Positions 1-9,584 of a stretch of DNA of 64,000 nt are shown in pieces (within the stretch, counting starts at the first letter, position 1; every line of letters starts with the position of its first letter). This stretch comes from Nitrosomonas sp. (GTDB lineage: Bacteria; Pseudomonadota; Gammaproteobacteria; Burkholderiales; Nitrosomonadaceae). Where the stretch lies: positions 124,001-188,000 of the forward strand of contig JAMWZY010000006.1 of the NCBI GenBank assembly GCA_024281825.1. The letters run 5' to 3'. A program made the position numbers and the translations under genes. The notes under the pieces were generated by a model that made no database searches, was not told the origin of the DNA, and worked only from the letters and a program-made list of their open reading frames with translations.

Positions 1-90
1 CACAACAGACCCTCCTGTGCTTAAGTACTTTATTTTGCTTATTTGCATCTAGTACTCTCATTTATATTTTCTTATATCTCTCTTGCATCG

Positions 91-141
91 ATAAAAACGC
101 CGGTACCCTATCTGTCTTTCGACAGCGGTGTACCGGCGTTT
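91..141 (-). terminator. Rho-independent terminator of the amo operon
   Basis: A perfect 12-bp inverted repeat (95-106 with 130-141, core ACGCCGGTAC) encloses a second small hairpin (112-116 with 121-125). Read on the minus strand the stem is followed by a run of T. It lies 27 bp beyond the amoB stop, exactly where an amoCAB transcript should end. Bases 1-90 show no gene that I can support. Confidence 0.85.
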
Positions 142-167
142 GTGTTTAAACTGAACCGATCGTTCGG

Positions 168-1423
168 TTATAGCTTGGTAAACACTGGGAATAACGGCTC
201 CGCAATACTAATATAACGTGTGCCACTTTCATCCCCAAGTCATCAATAAACCACCAAAGCGGCTTTCTGGATATCCCAACAATGCCATCAGACGTTGTAC
301 TTCCCATAACGCATCTTTGGCTTCCATCTTAACTTCGCGTGTTTCACCAGGTTGAATCGCTCTGTCATCATCCATCGATAAGCCAGTCGCAACCAGTTCT
401 CTCGGATAGTCCGGATCTAAATGTGTTTGACCCAGTTTGTTAACAAAACGCACACCCGCTGTAGTGACTCTCCAATACTAACCGGTGAGTCACGATTGTC
501 TTGGTTTTCCCATCGTAACACGCAATGCACGTCCAGGTACGTCATAGTTCGCATGCGTAACTTTAATCGCTACTGGATTCGGTGCAATCGGTAATGGTTC
601 TACTTCAGATTCACCCGCTTGAATCGGTACTTAGGATGAACTGTTTCTGTATAGCGGTATCCACCCCATCAATCGCACAGGTCAGAATGGCAACTGCAAG
701 ACCAACTTTCCTATCCGTCGGTGATGTCAGCAATTCGTCCATAGGCCAACAATACACGACTACGCGGCAGAAAATCGGTTTCGCTACAAAGTAACCAATC
801 CAGAAACAGCCAAGACCCAGCCATCCAAGTGCCAGAATATACCATTGCTGAAATTGAATGTTTCCAGATCAATGTTTTTACCCGTTAACGTGGTAATAGG
901 GTTGGTAAAATCATCCCAGCTGCCTGAAATGTTCATCCAAGATGCCGGACCAGCAATCGGACCTGCGTCTTTCACGTTTACCATCGCATGCATGTGATTG
1001 GCGTCCAGGTATACGTGCTTTCAGTTTCACTTCAAACTCATAGTCACGTCCAATTTCTAACGGACCTGATATGAATGTCGGATGACCATTCAGCGTGGTG
1101 CTCAAACGTACAAACACCGGACTCGGACTCCCCACGTTAAAAAACGCACGTCCAGGTTTACCTACCAGCAGCGTGGCCAATCTTCTGCCAAGCGAAATTT
1201 CCCCTGTCATCGTCGCAATGTCGTTCACTTTCGGTGACTTTCGGTTGCCATTTCATGTCATACCATTGAATACTACGCATCCGAAGAAACGGCTCTTGCG
1301 AACGCTCACCATGAGCTGATGCCGTTTTTACATCTGCTCCTAACGTCAGTGCTAATGATGCCGCACCTATCGCAGCTCCGTAAAGACCTAACACGCCTAG
1401 TTTAAAAATGCTTTTCATATTCA

Positions 1424-1424
<1 letters not shown>
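168..1424 (-). pseudogene. amoB: Ammonia monooxygenase subunit B, broken by many frameshifts
   Basis: AmoB is the periplasm-facing copper subunit of membrane ammonia monooxygenase (NH3 to hydroxylamine). The start ATG overlaps the amoA stop (TAATG). The signal peptide and the mature N-terminus [14 protein letters not shown] are readable, followed in other frames by [62 protein letters not shown] and near the end [19 protein letters not shown]. The expected C-terminus IPSVFTKL-like is reached only after another shift, with the stop at 168-170. I count at least six reading-frame changes in about 1.25 kb, while the amino-acid blocks themselves stay highly conserved. Homology is certain. Whether the breaks are biological or sequencing/assembly indels cannot be settled from this sequence. 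Confidence 0.85.
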
Positions 1425-2245
<821 letters not shown>

Positions 2246-2315
2246 AGACCCTTTATTCATTTTATTAAATCATAGACCCGATTATTCCCGTGCCTATTTA
2301 TTCTTTTTCAATGTT

Positions 2316-2351
2316 AGCCTCGTAGATTTATTTCCCCTAGCCTACGAGACT
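2316..2351 (-). promoter_or_regulatory. Hairpin in the amoC-amoA spacer
   Basis: A 10-bp inverted repeat (2316-2325 with 2342-2351, core CTCGTAG/CTACGAG, one G-U pair) with a 16-base loop lies in the roughly 170-bp gap between amoC and amoA. On the minus-strand transcript it is followed by AACATTG rather than a U-run, so it is more likely an RNA stability or processing stem than a terminator. A stem between amoC and amoA is known in ammonia oxidisers, where the amoC message is more abundant than the rest. Confidence 0.6.
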
Positions 2352-2418
2352 AAACGTATACATCCGCTAATCACCAGAGCCACTCGTCACCTAACGAGAA
2401 ACTCTGATGTGTTCCTAA

Positions 2419-3228
2419 TTAAGGAACGATGCGGTTATTCAGAATTTCTCTGCTAGCATTGTTCCAGGTTACATCGGTCAGGTTTGAGTAACGGGTGATA
2501 ATTTGTGCCGCTATACCACCTGAAAATAAACCAGCCCAACCCAGAATCACAAAGCCCCAGTGCAATGGCGCACTAAACAATTCTTCCATGAACCAGAATG
2601 CATGGCCCCATTCATTCAAACCAACGTTCGGCAGAATCATCAATGGACCAGCAATCGCCATTACCAACGGGAATGATGTGCCACGGCTATACAGTGGCAG
2701 ACGGGTCATCGCGTACAAGTATGACGCTACGCCACATACGATGTACATCGGGAATGAACCATAAAACACTACTACGTGACTTGGCGTAAAGCTGGTGTCA
2801 CGAATGATCACTTGGTGCCAAGATGCGTCTTGTTCGGTAAAGAAGCTGCCGCCCCAGTAAACACCAAACAAATAAACACCCAGCCACATCATCCAGTAAA
2901 AATAACGTTTGATCTCAAGCTTCGTGTCCAAATTGTCCAGTTGCTCTTTGGTATCACGTGTCTTCAGGATCCAACCCCAAGTCACCAACGCAAACAACGG
3001 CATCAGCGTCATGTGCACTCGCCACAGCCCCATCCATACCTTGTCAAACTCAGGTTCCATCGAGTCCATACCATGCGAATACGCAAAGGTCCTTTGGAAC
3101 CATATCCAAAATATCGCTACCAATAACATCGTTATCATGCCTAACTTGTAGTATTTAGAGTCATACCACAGCGACATGTCATAATCAGCACTCTTGCTCG
3201 CACTACTCGTGCCATACGTCGTTGCCAT
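2419..3228 (-). CDS. amoC: Ammonia monooxygenase subunit C
   Basis: This 269-residue, six-helix membrane subunit of ammonia monooxygenase is of normal family length (about 270). Recognisable blocks are [20 protein letters not shown] at the N-terminus, [56 protein letters not shown] (the Asp/His copper-ligand region, about residues 142-161) and [13 protein letters not shown]. The start is preceded by a strong GGAGG ribosome site 8 bases upstream. It is the first gene of the amoCAB transcript and, unlike its two neighbours, has no frame damage. Single amoC copies also exist in related genomes, so its intactness alone does not show that the operon works. Confidence 0.97.
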   Translation of the reverse strand: MATTYGTSSASKSADYDMSLWYDSKYYKLGMITMLLVAIFWIWFQRTFAYSHGMDSMEPEFDKVWMGLWRVHMTLMPLFALVTWGWILKTRDTKEQLDNLDTKLEIKRYFYWMMWLGVYLFGVYWGGSFFTEQDASWHQVIIRDTSFTPSHVVVFYGSFPMYIVCGVASYLYAMTRLPLYSRGTSFPLVMAIAGPLMILPNVGLNEWGHAFWFMEELFSAPLHWGFVILGWAGLFSGGIAAQIITRYSNLTDVTWNNASREILNNRIVP

Positions 3229-3532
3229 ATCCTTACCTCCTTACTGCTCTTCGTTAATTAAATATACTGCTCTCTCTTTATTACTTACTACCTAATTCTT
3301 CACGAATTATTCTCTTCTCTACTGCTCTTATACTTAAATTTTTAGCAGCTAAATCAGAATATATTATCCCCTAACCCAGCTACACCCCCCAGGCTAGTCG
3401 ACATACCCCCAACTCGTCAAGAACTATTTGTCATAAGAAAGTCCTACAAGCTTAATTTAATTTGCCAACTTTATTAAATTCCTTTTTATATACAATCAAT
3501 AAAAATCATATCAAACCTTCATAATAAAATAT
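3229..3532 (-). promoter_or_regulatory. amoC leader and promoter region
   Basis: About 300 bp lie between amoC and the IS element, with no ORF. The amoC ribosome site (AAGGAGG) is at its left end. The stretch must contain the amo promoter unless transcription starts inside or beyond the IS. I could not pick a convincing -35/-10 pair: a TTGACG occurs near 3415-3420 but has no TATAAT-like box at the right distance. Confidence 0.4.
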
Positions 3533-4493
3533 GCCTCTAAACTATTCTCAGTTTAATCTGGGTGTGACTCAAACATGCATTGAGGAGTCGAGAAGGCAGT
3601 TCTGCTTCCCGCACTCGTCGATTAAAGCGATAGCAAAATTCATTGAGGTATTCTTGCAAGTAACCTGATGACACACCATGATATGTTCCCAATAAAAATG
3701 TCTTGAGATTGCCAATTGCGACATGAACCCATGGAAGCCATTCGCCAGCTTTGTTTGGTGGAGTCACACGAGGAGTATGGTTCTGCGTTTACTGATTTCA
3801 GCTAAGGCTGGCAGTGCATCACTTCGTACATATTGATCAGGTGACAGATGCCGCTTTACAAACTGTGACACCGTTTACTCGGTTAACGCTCGAGACTTGC
3901 TGCATGGCAATAAAACCATAACGTTTTTCTCGACTCTCAGCAACGAGCACTGATGTTTTTCTTTCAGCGCCCCGACCGCGCTTTCCCCCAGTATGACGCC
4001 CTCCAATCAATGCGTCGTCTATTTCAATCAAATCTTGTAACCGATATAGGCTATCTCGGTGTCCCATAGCAATACGAATCTTGCGTAGCATTCTGCTGGC
4101 AGTAATCCAAGACACGTTAATTTGTTTGGATAATCGTAAGGCAGAAACACCGCCTTTATCAGATGCAACTAAGTAAATCGCCCAGAACCACTTGGTTAAT
4201 GGCAGATTGGTTGAATGAAATAAGGTACCAGCCGTTATCGAGGTTTGTTTATGACATTGGCTGCATTCCCAATAACCACGTGTCTTAATAGCATAACCAT
4301 TATCGTAGCCACAGCATGGGCAGCGAAAGCCTTCCGGCCAGCGTTGCTTTATCAGCGCTTCGATACAGCCTTCTTCTGTTCCATACTGCTTCTGCCAATC
4401 CATCAAAGTCATTCCTTTGCCTTTCATCGCCTACCTCATTATCCTATTGATCTTGCTGAATAAGATGAAAAACACTGAGAATAGTTCATAGGC
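3533..4493. mobile_element. IS1595-family (ISXO2-like) insertion sequence
   Basis: The element is bounded by terminal inverted repeats of about 23 bp at 3533-3555 and 4471-4493, sharing the core AACTATTCTCAGT with about four mismatches over the full length. It encloses one ISXO2-type transposase gene on the minus strand. Length (0.96 kb) and layout are normal for the family. The flanks are AT-rich and I could not identify a clean 8-bp target duplication. It sits about 300 bp upstream of amoC, between the amo operon and recG. Confidence 0.82.
3537..4427 (-). pseudogene. ISXO2-like transposase, frameshifted
   Basis: The N-terminal 196 residues are continuous: a helix, a zinc ribbon (CPCCG about residue 36 and CSQC about residue 55), the TAGTLFHSTNLPL block and the first catalytic Asp in LIEIDDALIGG. 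Near 3865 the frame changes; the next stretch reads FVKRHLSPDQYVRSDALPA, and near 3785 it changes again to TPPNKAGEWLPWVHVAIGNL, ending with the conserved FLLGTYHGVS and YLNEFCYRFNRR block. At least two indels therefore break a roughly 300-residue DDE-type transposase. As written it could not make an active enzyme. Confidence 0.85.
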
Positions 4494-4559
4494 AATTAAT
4501 AAAATGATAATGACAAACCTATTGACAAAATCTCAATAAAAATAACCCCCCTAAAAAAA

Positions 4560-6602
4560 TTATACCCGTAAAAATGCCATTCTACCTCTCAACCAGCGAT
4601 CAATATGCTTTTCTGCAAGATCAGGATAGTGATTCAACAACTCGTCAGCCACCGATTGAGCTGACGTCAACAGATCGTAATCTTGCTCTAAATCAGCAAA
4701 TCGCAACATTGGCATACCGCTTTGGCGTGCACCGAGGTATTCCCCTGGTCCTCTAAGATGCAAATCTTGGCGCGCAATTTCAAAACCATCTGTAGTTTCA
4801 AAAATGATTTTGAGTCGCTCCCGAGCAATTTTCGATAGCGGTTGACGATACATTAGAATGCAAACACTCGTTTCTGATCCGCGCCCTACTCTGCCACGTA
4901 ATTGATGCAATTGTGATAATCCCATACGTTCAGCATTTTCAATCACCATCAAAGAAGCATTGGGAACATCTACACCAACTTCAATCACTGTGGTTGCTAC
5001 CAATAATTGAATGCAACCTTGTTTAAAAGCGCTCATTACTTCGTTCTTTTCTTGAAACGATAAGCGCCCATGCACCAAGCCTATTACAAACTCAGGCAAT
5101 AATTTACTTAAATTGTTATATGTTTTCAGCGCCGTTTGCAACTGCAATGCCTCCGATTCTTCAATCAAAGGACATACCCAATAAGCTTGCTTACCTTGCT
5201 GGCAGACATATTGTATCCGCTCAATAACTTCATCGCGGCGATTTTCCTCAATTAATTTAGTAACTAACAGTGCGCGACCAGGTGGCAATTGATCAATAAT
5301 TGATACATCGAGATCGGCGTAATAGCTCATTGAAAGTGTGCGCGGAATAGGAGTTGCTGTCATCATCAATTGGTGAGGCACTGCATTGGATTGTGTACCT
5401 TTAAATTGCAGCGCCAAACGCTGTTGTACGCCAAAACGATGTTGCTCATCAATAATAACCAAACCAAGTTGACAAAACATGATGCGGTCTTGAAATAATG
5501 CATGCGTACCAACCACAAGCAACCCAGTTTTTTGTGCCATTTCATCAAGCACTTTTTGTTTTTGCTTTTTGTTTTGATTACCAGACAGCCGAGCCACATG
5601 AATTCCAAGAGGAATTAACCAAGCTGATAATTTTTCAAAGTGCTGCTCAGCAAGAATCTCAGTGGGTGCCATAATCGCCACTTGGTAATTATTCTCAATG
5701 GCTTGCAATGCCGCCACTGCCGCGACAATGGTCTTACCACTGCCAACATCACCTTGCAAAATACGGTGCATAGGAGATGCCATCGATAAATCATGGCTGA
5801 TTTCTGCAATGACTTTTCGCTGTGCTGACGTTAGTGCAAATGGCAATCCCTCGATAAATTGCGGTAGTAGGCAATTTTTCTCTGACAATACAGGAGCAGA
5901 ATCAGATCGCCGCTTACGATAGTGCAAGCGCATCGATAATTGATGGGCCAACAATTCATCAAATTTAATGCGATGCCAAGCCGGATGTGAATGCGAATGT
6001 AACGCTTCAAGTGAAACATCAGGTGGTGGATAATGCAAAATTAAAATGCTTTCCCATAAACCTATTAGGCCATGTTTCTTAATAATAAATTCAGGCAAAG
6101 TTTCGATCAAAATCCGTGATTGCTTGGCATCGCACAAAGCCTGCGCAATTAATTTACCTAATACTTTTTGACTTAAACCCATTGTCGTGGCATATATAGG
6201 AGTCAACGCGCTTGCAAGTACCTCTCCCTGTTGTTGAACTATCCGGCACTTGGGATGCACCATTTCGACACCTAAAAATCCATTGCGTACCTCACCTAAT
6301 AACCTGACTCGTTTACCCACCGCATAGGCCTTGATTTGACTAGCGTAGAAATGCAAAAAACGCATTACCAATGAACCACTGCTATCTTCAACTTGACACA
6401 ACAATTGCTTTCTAGGACGCATAATCACTTCGTTATGAGTAATGGTCCCTTCAATCTGAGCAATTTGTCCGGGCAACAAATCCCCTATTGACAGTAAGCG
6501 CGTTTCATCTTCATAACGAATGGGTAAGTGCAAAATCAAATCTAATGTATCTCTGATGCCTAGCCGAGATAATTTCTCTCGAATACCATTATTCATAGCC
6601 AC
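4560..6602 (-). CDS. recG: ATP-dependent DNA helicase RecG
   Basis: RecG remodels stalled replication forks and Holliday junctions. The protein has 680 residues, normal for the family. An N-terminal wedge (OB) domain about residues 45-150 includes QIAQIEGTIT. Helicase motifs follow: Walker A GDVGSGKT near residue 285, motif II DEQH in VIIDEQHRFGVQ near 385, MMTATPIPRTLS, and the C-terminal half with VATTVIEVGVDVPNA and QLRGRVGRG. The C-terminal RecG block HLRGPGEYLGARQSG is present. It is last in a run of minus-strand genes (receiver protein, LuxR regulator, ridA, recG) with gaps of 25-65 bp, so co-transcription is possible. It is fully intact, in contrast with the damaged genes to its left. 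Confidence 0.97.
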   Translation of the reverse strand: MAMNNGIREKLSRLGIRDTLDLILHLPIRYEDETRLLSIGDLLPGQIAQIEGTITHNEVIMRPRKQLLCQVEDSSGSLVMRFLHFYASQIKAYAVGKRVRLLGEVRNGFLGVEMVHPKCRIVQQQGEVLASALTPIYATTMGLSQKVLGKLIAQALCDAKQSRILIETLPEFIIKKHGLIGLWESILILHYPPPDVSLEALHSHSHPAWHRIKFDELLAHQLSMRLHYRKRRSDSAPVLSEKNCLLPQFIEGLPFALTSAQRKVIAEISHDLSMASPMHRILQGDVGSGKTIVAAVAALQAIENNYQVAIMAPTEILAEQHFEKLSAWLIPLGIHVARLSGNQNKKQKQKVLDEMAQKTGLLVVGTHALFQDRIMFCQLGLVIIDEQHRFGVQQRLALQFKGTQSNAVPHQLMMTATPIPRTLSMSYYADLDVSIIDQLPPGRALLVTKLIEENRRDEVIERIQYVCQQGKQAYWVCPLIEESEALQLQTALKTYNNLSKLLPEFVIGLVHGRLSFQEKNEVMSAFKQGCIQLLVATTVIEVGVDVPNASLMVIENAERMGLSQLHQLRGRVGRGSETSVCILMYRQPLSKIARERLKIIFETTDGFEIARQDLHLRGPGEYLGARQSGMPMLRFADLEQDYDLLTSAQSVADELLNHYPDLAEKHIDRWLRGRMAFLRV

Positions 6603-6667
6603 TATTGATTCTGGATAGTTAATACATTCCAGATAGGCAACATGGAACAGAATATAAGAGCTGTCGT

Positions 6668-7060
6668 TTAACCTTGAACAATCATAATTGCATCCATTTC
6701 TATTAATGCACCACGTGGAAGCGCTTTAACCCCTACTGCTGCGCGCGCTGGATAAGGTTGCACAAAATAACTCGCCATAACTTCATTCACCAGTGCAAAA
6801 TTATCCAAATCGGTTAAAAAAATATTTAACTTGACTATATCGCCAAGATCACCACCGCTGGCTGTTGCTACCGCTCGTAAATTATTAAAAACCTGATGAA
6901 TTTGTGCATCGATACCATCGATCATTTGCATCGTGTCTGGATCTAGTCCAATTTGTCCCGACAAATAAATAGTATCACCGCCAGTTCGAACTCGTATAGC
7001 TTGTGAATAAGTACCGATGGCTTGAGGTGCATTTGTAGTTTTAATAATTTGTTTAATCAT
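6668..7060 (-). CDS. ridA: RidA/YjgF family 2-iminobutanoate/2-iminopropanoate deaminase
   Basis: This 130-residue protein matches the normal RidA length. RidA hydrolyses reactive enamine/imine intermediates released by PLP enzymes such as threonine dehydratase. Family marks are [12 protein letters not shown] at the N-terminus, [10 protein letters not shown] about residue 32, and [16 protein letters not shown] near 103, carrying the substrate-binding Arg, followed by a C-terminal E-M-D-A. A GAGATAA-type ribosome site precedes the ATG. It lies 65 bp upstream of recG and 35 bp downstream of a LuxR regulator, so it may share their transcript. Confidence 0.94.
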   Translation of the reverse strand: MIKQIIKTTNAPQAIGTYSQAIRVRTGGDTIYLSGQIGLDPDTMQMIDGIDAQIHQVFNNLRAVATASGGDLGDIVKLNIFLTDLDNFALVNEVMASYFVQPYPARAAVGVKALPRGALIEMDAIMIVQG

Positions 7061-7095
7061 GTTATCTCCTTATTGTTATCAGTATTTCTAAGAAA

Positions 7096-7740
7096 TTATC
7101 GTGACTGAATGACATCTTTAATTATAAGCGCGACTTTAACGCGATCTGTAACCTGCATTTTTTTGAAGATTTCTGTCAAATGTGCTTTTACGGTACGCTC
7201 AGTAATCGCTAGCTGATATGCGATATTTTTATTACTTTCTCCTTGAGCTACTAATTGCGCTATCTCATTTTCGCGATGAGTTAGGCTTGCAATTGCGTCT
7301 TGAATAGACTGCTTTATACGTTTTTTTTCATGTGTTGTTTTAATTAATTCATCCAAAATACGATGCGTTAATGTACGCCGTATCCACAGCTCTCCTTGCA
7401 AAGTAGTATTAACAACTTTATTAAGTTGCTCAGCAGAGATTTTACCTGGGCAATACCCTTTGATACCCGCTTTAAAAAACCCCCACTCAATCTCATCCGA
7501 TAAATTTGGTCCGGAAAGCACAATTTTGATTTGCTTATTAATAGCCAATAATTCTTGGATGGATTGATAACCTATAAACCCAGGTAATTCGTAATCAATC
7601 AAAATCAATTGAGGATTGAGTTGTTGTAGATTTTTCTTAAGTACTGCGAAAGTATTACATGAGTTCAAAAAGGCTGTTTTCGACAACGAAGATTTCCAAC
7701 ACAGTAGCGTTTCCTTATTGATACTAGCGAGGATGATCAA
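7096..7740 (-). CDS. LuxR/NarL-type response regulator with incomplete receiver site
   Basis: The protein has 214 residues: an N-terminal receiver fold (about 1-120) and a C-terminal LuxR helix-turn-helix (about 150-205, LTHRENEIAQLVAQGESNKN, then ITERTVKAHLTEIFKKM). The phospho-acceptor Asp is present in LILIDYELPG near residue 49. The acidic pair normally just after the first strand is absent (ILASINKE), so phosphorylation by the usual mechanism is doubtful. It lies directly downstream of another receiver-like protein that lacks an output domain, 25 bp away on the same strand. No histidine kinase is adjacent. The target genes are unknown; the nearest downstream genes are ridA and recG. Confidence 0.85.
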   Translation of the reverse strand: MIILASINKETLLCWKSSLSKTAFLNSCNTFAVLKKNLQQLNPQLILIDYELPGFIGYQSIQELLAINKQIKIVLSGPNLSDEIEWGFFKAGIKGYCPGKISAEQLNKVVNTTLQGELWIRRTLTHRILDELIKTTHEKKRIKQSIQDAIASLTHRENEIAQLVAQGESNKNIAYQLAITERTVKAHLTEIFKKMQVTDRVKVALIIKDVIQSR

Positions 7741-7765
7741 AATCGACCCCTAAGAAGTCAAATTG

Positions 7766-8266
7766 TTAAGAAAAAAGCACTTGATCCATCGCTTTCGTAA
7801 GAATCTTACGTGACACCCAAATTTCACCCTGATCAATCGCATTGACAACTTTTATAAAATCAAGCGCACTTAGTTCATTCGTTATAAAACCTTGAGCCCC
7901 ACAGGATAAGGCTTTAAGAACATAATCTTCTGAGGTTGAATCATTAATAACCAAAATGACCTGAATATCCGGTTGCTGATAGTGCATAGCAACTAGTAAA
8001 TCACAATACTCTTGGATAGTTTGATTGGCATTGATTAGAACTGTTTTAGGATTTAAACGACCTATTTTTTCTAATGTGCTCTCGATAAAGTCAACAGTAC
8101 CTTCTTGTTCTTGTAACAATGACTCAACTGTGTTGTAGTCATTCAGTTTACTTTCATGCAAGATCCTAATATTACTGTTTCCTTCAAGATCCCGTGTCGA
8201 TATAGCTTGACTCTGACCAGTCTCAACAACCATTACAGTGATTGGTTGCACATATTTCCCCTTCAA
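7766..8266 (-). CDS. Stand-alone pseudo-receiver domain protein
   Basis: This 166-residue protein has the strand/helix pattern of a response-regulator receiver: VMVVETGQ first strand, TVLINANQ third, QVILVIND fourth, GAQGFITNELSALDFIKVV fifth. The phospho-acceptor position reads Asn (VLINAN) and the first acidic pair is not seen, so it probably cannot be phosphorylated. There is no DNA-binding domain. The C-terminal part (INAIDQGEIWVSRKILTKA) resembles the receiver-to-linker region of the LuxR regulator immediately downstream, suggesting a truncated paralogue that may dimerise with it. This last point is inference. Confidence 0.72.
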   Translation of the reverse strand: MKGKYVQPITVMVVETGQSQAISTRDLEGNSNIRILHESKLNDYNTVESLLQEQEGTVDFIESTLEKIGRLNPKTVLINANQTIQEYCDLLVAMHYQQPDIQVILVINDSTSEDYVLKALSCGAQGFITNELSALDFIKVVNAIDQGEIWVSRKILTKAMDQVLFS

Positions 8267-8505
8267 GCGTTTATATTTGTTAACAATGATTCGACATAAT
8301 CCTGATAATTTATCTTATTTTATCGCCACAGAAAATAAAATTTATCTTCAAAAATGATATGTTTTGTGTGCCATTTTAATTCATTGATAACTACAACAGT
8401 ATAGTGTTGCATAAGTTATTCGATGAAAAGAATTTGCCAGAGCCGGAGCACATAATTCGAATTTAAGCATCTTCACAGAAATCTTTCACTGTACAAATTT
8501 ACTCT

Positions 8506-8558
8506 ATAGTTGACTGAATCAATCAGGTATTGTATAGTCGACTAAAATGATAGGTTAT
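8506..8558 (+). promoter_or_regulatory. iscR-suf promoter with tandem IscR-type sites
   Basis: A sigma70 promoter is readable: TTGACT at 8510-8515, a 17-bp spacer, TATAGT at 8533-8538. Positions 8506-8530 fit the E. coli IscR type-1 consensus ATASYYGACTRWWWYAGTCRRSTAT at 24 of 25 positions. A second copy at 8534-8558 keeps the left half (ATAGTCGACT) and the end of the right half. Both overlap the promoter, the arrangement expected for repression by Fe-S-loaded IscR. The rest of the 360-bp gap (8267-8505 and 8559-8626) shows no gene; the iscR ribosome site is CAGGAG at 8611-8616. Confidence 0.85.
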
Positions 8559-8626
8559 TAAAATTAACTTGGCGAAAGTTTCAATCAAGCACTACTTTTA
8601 TTCATTTAAACAGGAGTATTTATTCT

Positions 8627-9088
8627 ATGAGACTCACAACGAAAGGCAGGTTCGCAGTAACAGCATTACTTGATCTTGCGTTACAGCAAAGCAGCAATCC
8701 AGTAACTTTAGCCGACATTAGTCAACGTCAAAAAATTTCACTCTCTTACTTAGAGCAGTTATTTGCAAAACTTCGTCAATCTGAATTAGTCGATAGTGTA
8801 AGAGGGCCTGGGGGTGGCTATTGTTTAGCCAAAGATCTCGGTGAAGTTTCTATTGCAGATATCATTCTTGCAGTTGATGAGCCGATCGACGCTACGCAGT
8901 GCGGCGGTAAAGAAAATTGCCATAATGACAGCAAATGCATGACCCATGATTTATGGGCAAAACTCAATGAAATTATTTTTGATTATCTTGGTGCAGTCAC
9001 TCTAAAGGAACTTGTTGATAATCAGAAAAATCAAAAACCTGGAAATATCGCTCCTTTGATTGATATGCGTCAAACAACCGTAGCCTGA
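8627..9088 (+). CDS. iscR: Rrf2-family Fe-S regulator IscR
   Basis: This 153-residue helix-turn-helix repressor senses Fe-S status. It opens with MRLTTKGRFAVTALLDLAL, the family signature. The wing carries RGPGGGYCLAK. Cysteines fall at 92, 98 and 104 and a His at 107, the same positions that bind the [2Fe-2S] cluster in E. coli IscR. It is the first gene of the suf operon, downstream of a promoter covered by its own predicted sites, so autorepression is likely. Here it controls a SUF system; no isc genes are in the window. Confidence 0.95.
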   Translation: MRLTTKGRFAVTALLDLALQQSSNPVTLADISQRQKISLSYLEQLFAKLRQSELVDSVRGPGGGYCLAKDLGEVSIADIILAVDEPIDATQCGGKENCHNDSKCMTHDLWAKLNEIIFDYLGAVTLKELVDNQKNQKPGNIAPLIDMRQTTVA

Positions 9089-9116
9089 AAACAAATAATT
9101 CACTCGATTGCATACA

Positions 9117-9464
9117 ATGTCTATTACATTAACGGAAAATGCTGGGAAACACATCCAACAGCAGCTCGCAAAAATGAATCAAGGTACTGTATTGCGTATA
9201 GGGATTAAAAAATCCGGGTGCTCCGGAAATTCATATATCATTGATTATACTGAAAATATCCAGCATAATGATCGAGTATTTGAATCTCAGAATGTTAAAA
9301 TTGCGATTGCTTCAGATGTTTTATCTTTTCTGGTTGGATCTGAGTTAGATCTCATAAAAGATGGGCTCAATAACACACTTAAAATTAGTAATCCAAATGC
9401 TGATAACACGTGTGGCTGTGGTGATAGCTTTAGCGTCAAAGAAAAAGTAATTGAGCATGATTAG
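9117..9464 (+). CDS. sufA: A-type Fe-S carrier SufA/IscA
   Basis: This 115-residue A-type carrier delivers clusters to apoproteins. Cluster ligands are Cys35 in KSGCSGNSY and Cys99/Cys101 in TCGCGDSF. I prefer the ATG at 9117 (MSITLTENAG) to a TTG three codons earlier because the family starts at this point; no strong ribosome site is visible for either. It lies 28 bp after iscR and 120 bp before sufB. Confidence 0.92.
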   Translation: MSITLTENAGKHIQQQLAKMNQGTVLRIGIKKSGCSGNSYIIDYTENIQHNDRVFESQNVKIAIASDVLSFLVGSELDLIKDGLNNTLKISNPNADNTCGCGDSFSVKEKVIEHD

Positions 9465-9512
9465 ATCTTATGTGCAATCTTATTCAGATACTTATAATTA
9501 AATAACTTAAAG

Positions 9513-9551
9513 AAGCAAGATAATAAAATATAAAAACAAATTTTCTTGCTT
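9513..9551 (+). promoter_or_regulatory. Hairpin in the sufA-sufB gap
   Basis: A perfect 8-bp inverted repeat, AAGCAAGA at 9513-9520 and TCTTGCTT at 9544-9551, with a 23-base AU-rich loop, lies between sufA and sufB. There is no U-run after it. It could be an RNA-processing or stability element that sets different levels for iscR-sufA and sufBCDS. This is inference only. Confidence 0.4.
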
Positions 9552-9584
9552 TGCATCGTACATTAAGAAAAGGGAAGAAACCAA

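Noticed and set aside
1-90. Start of an amoD/amoE-like gene after amoB
   Set aside because: A strong terminator follows amoB and no reading frame of that family is visible in the remaining 90 bases.
3521-4505. TAATAAAAT near both IS ends as target-site duplication
   Set aside because: The copies are offset differently from the two terminal repeats, and the flanks are AT-rich, so chance is likely.
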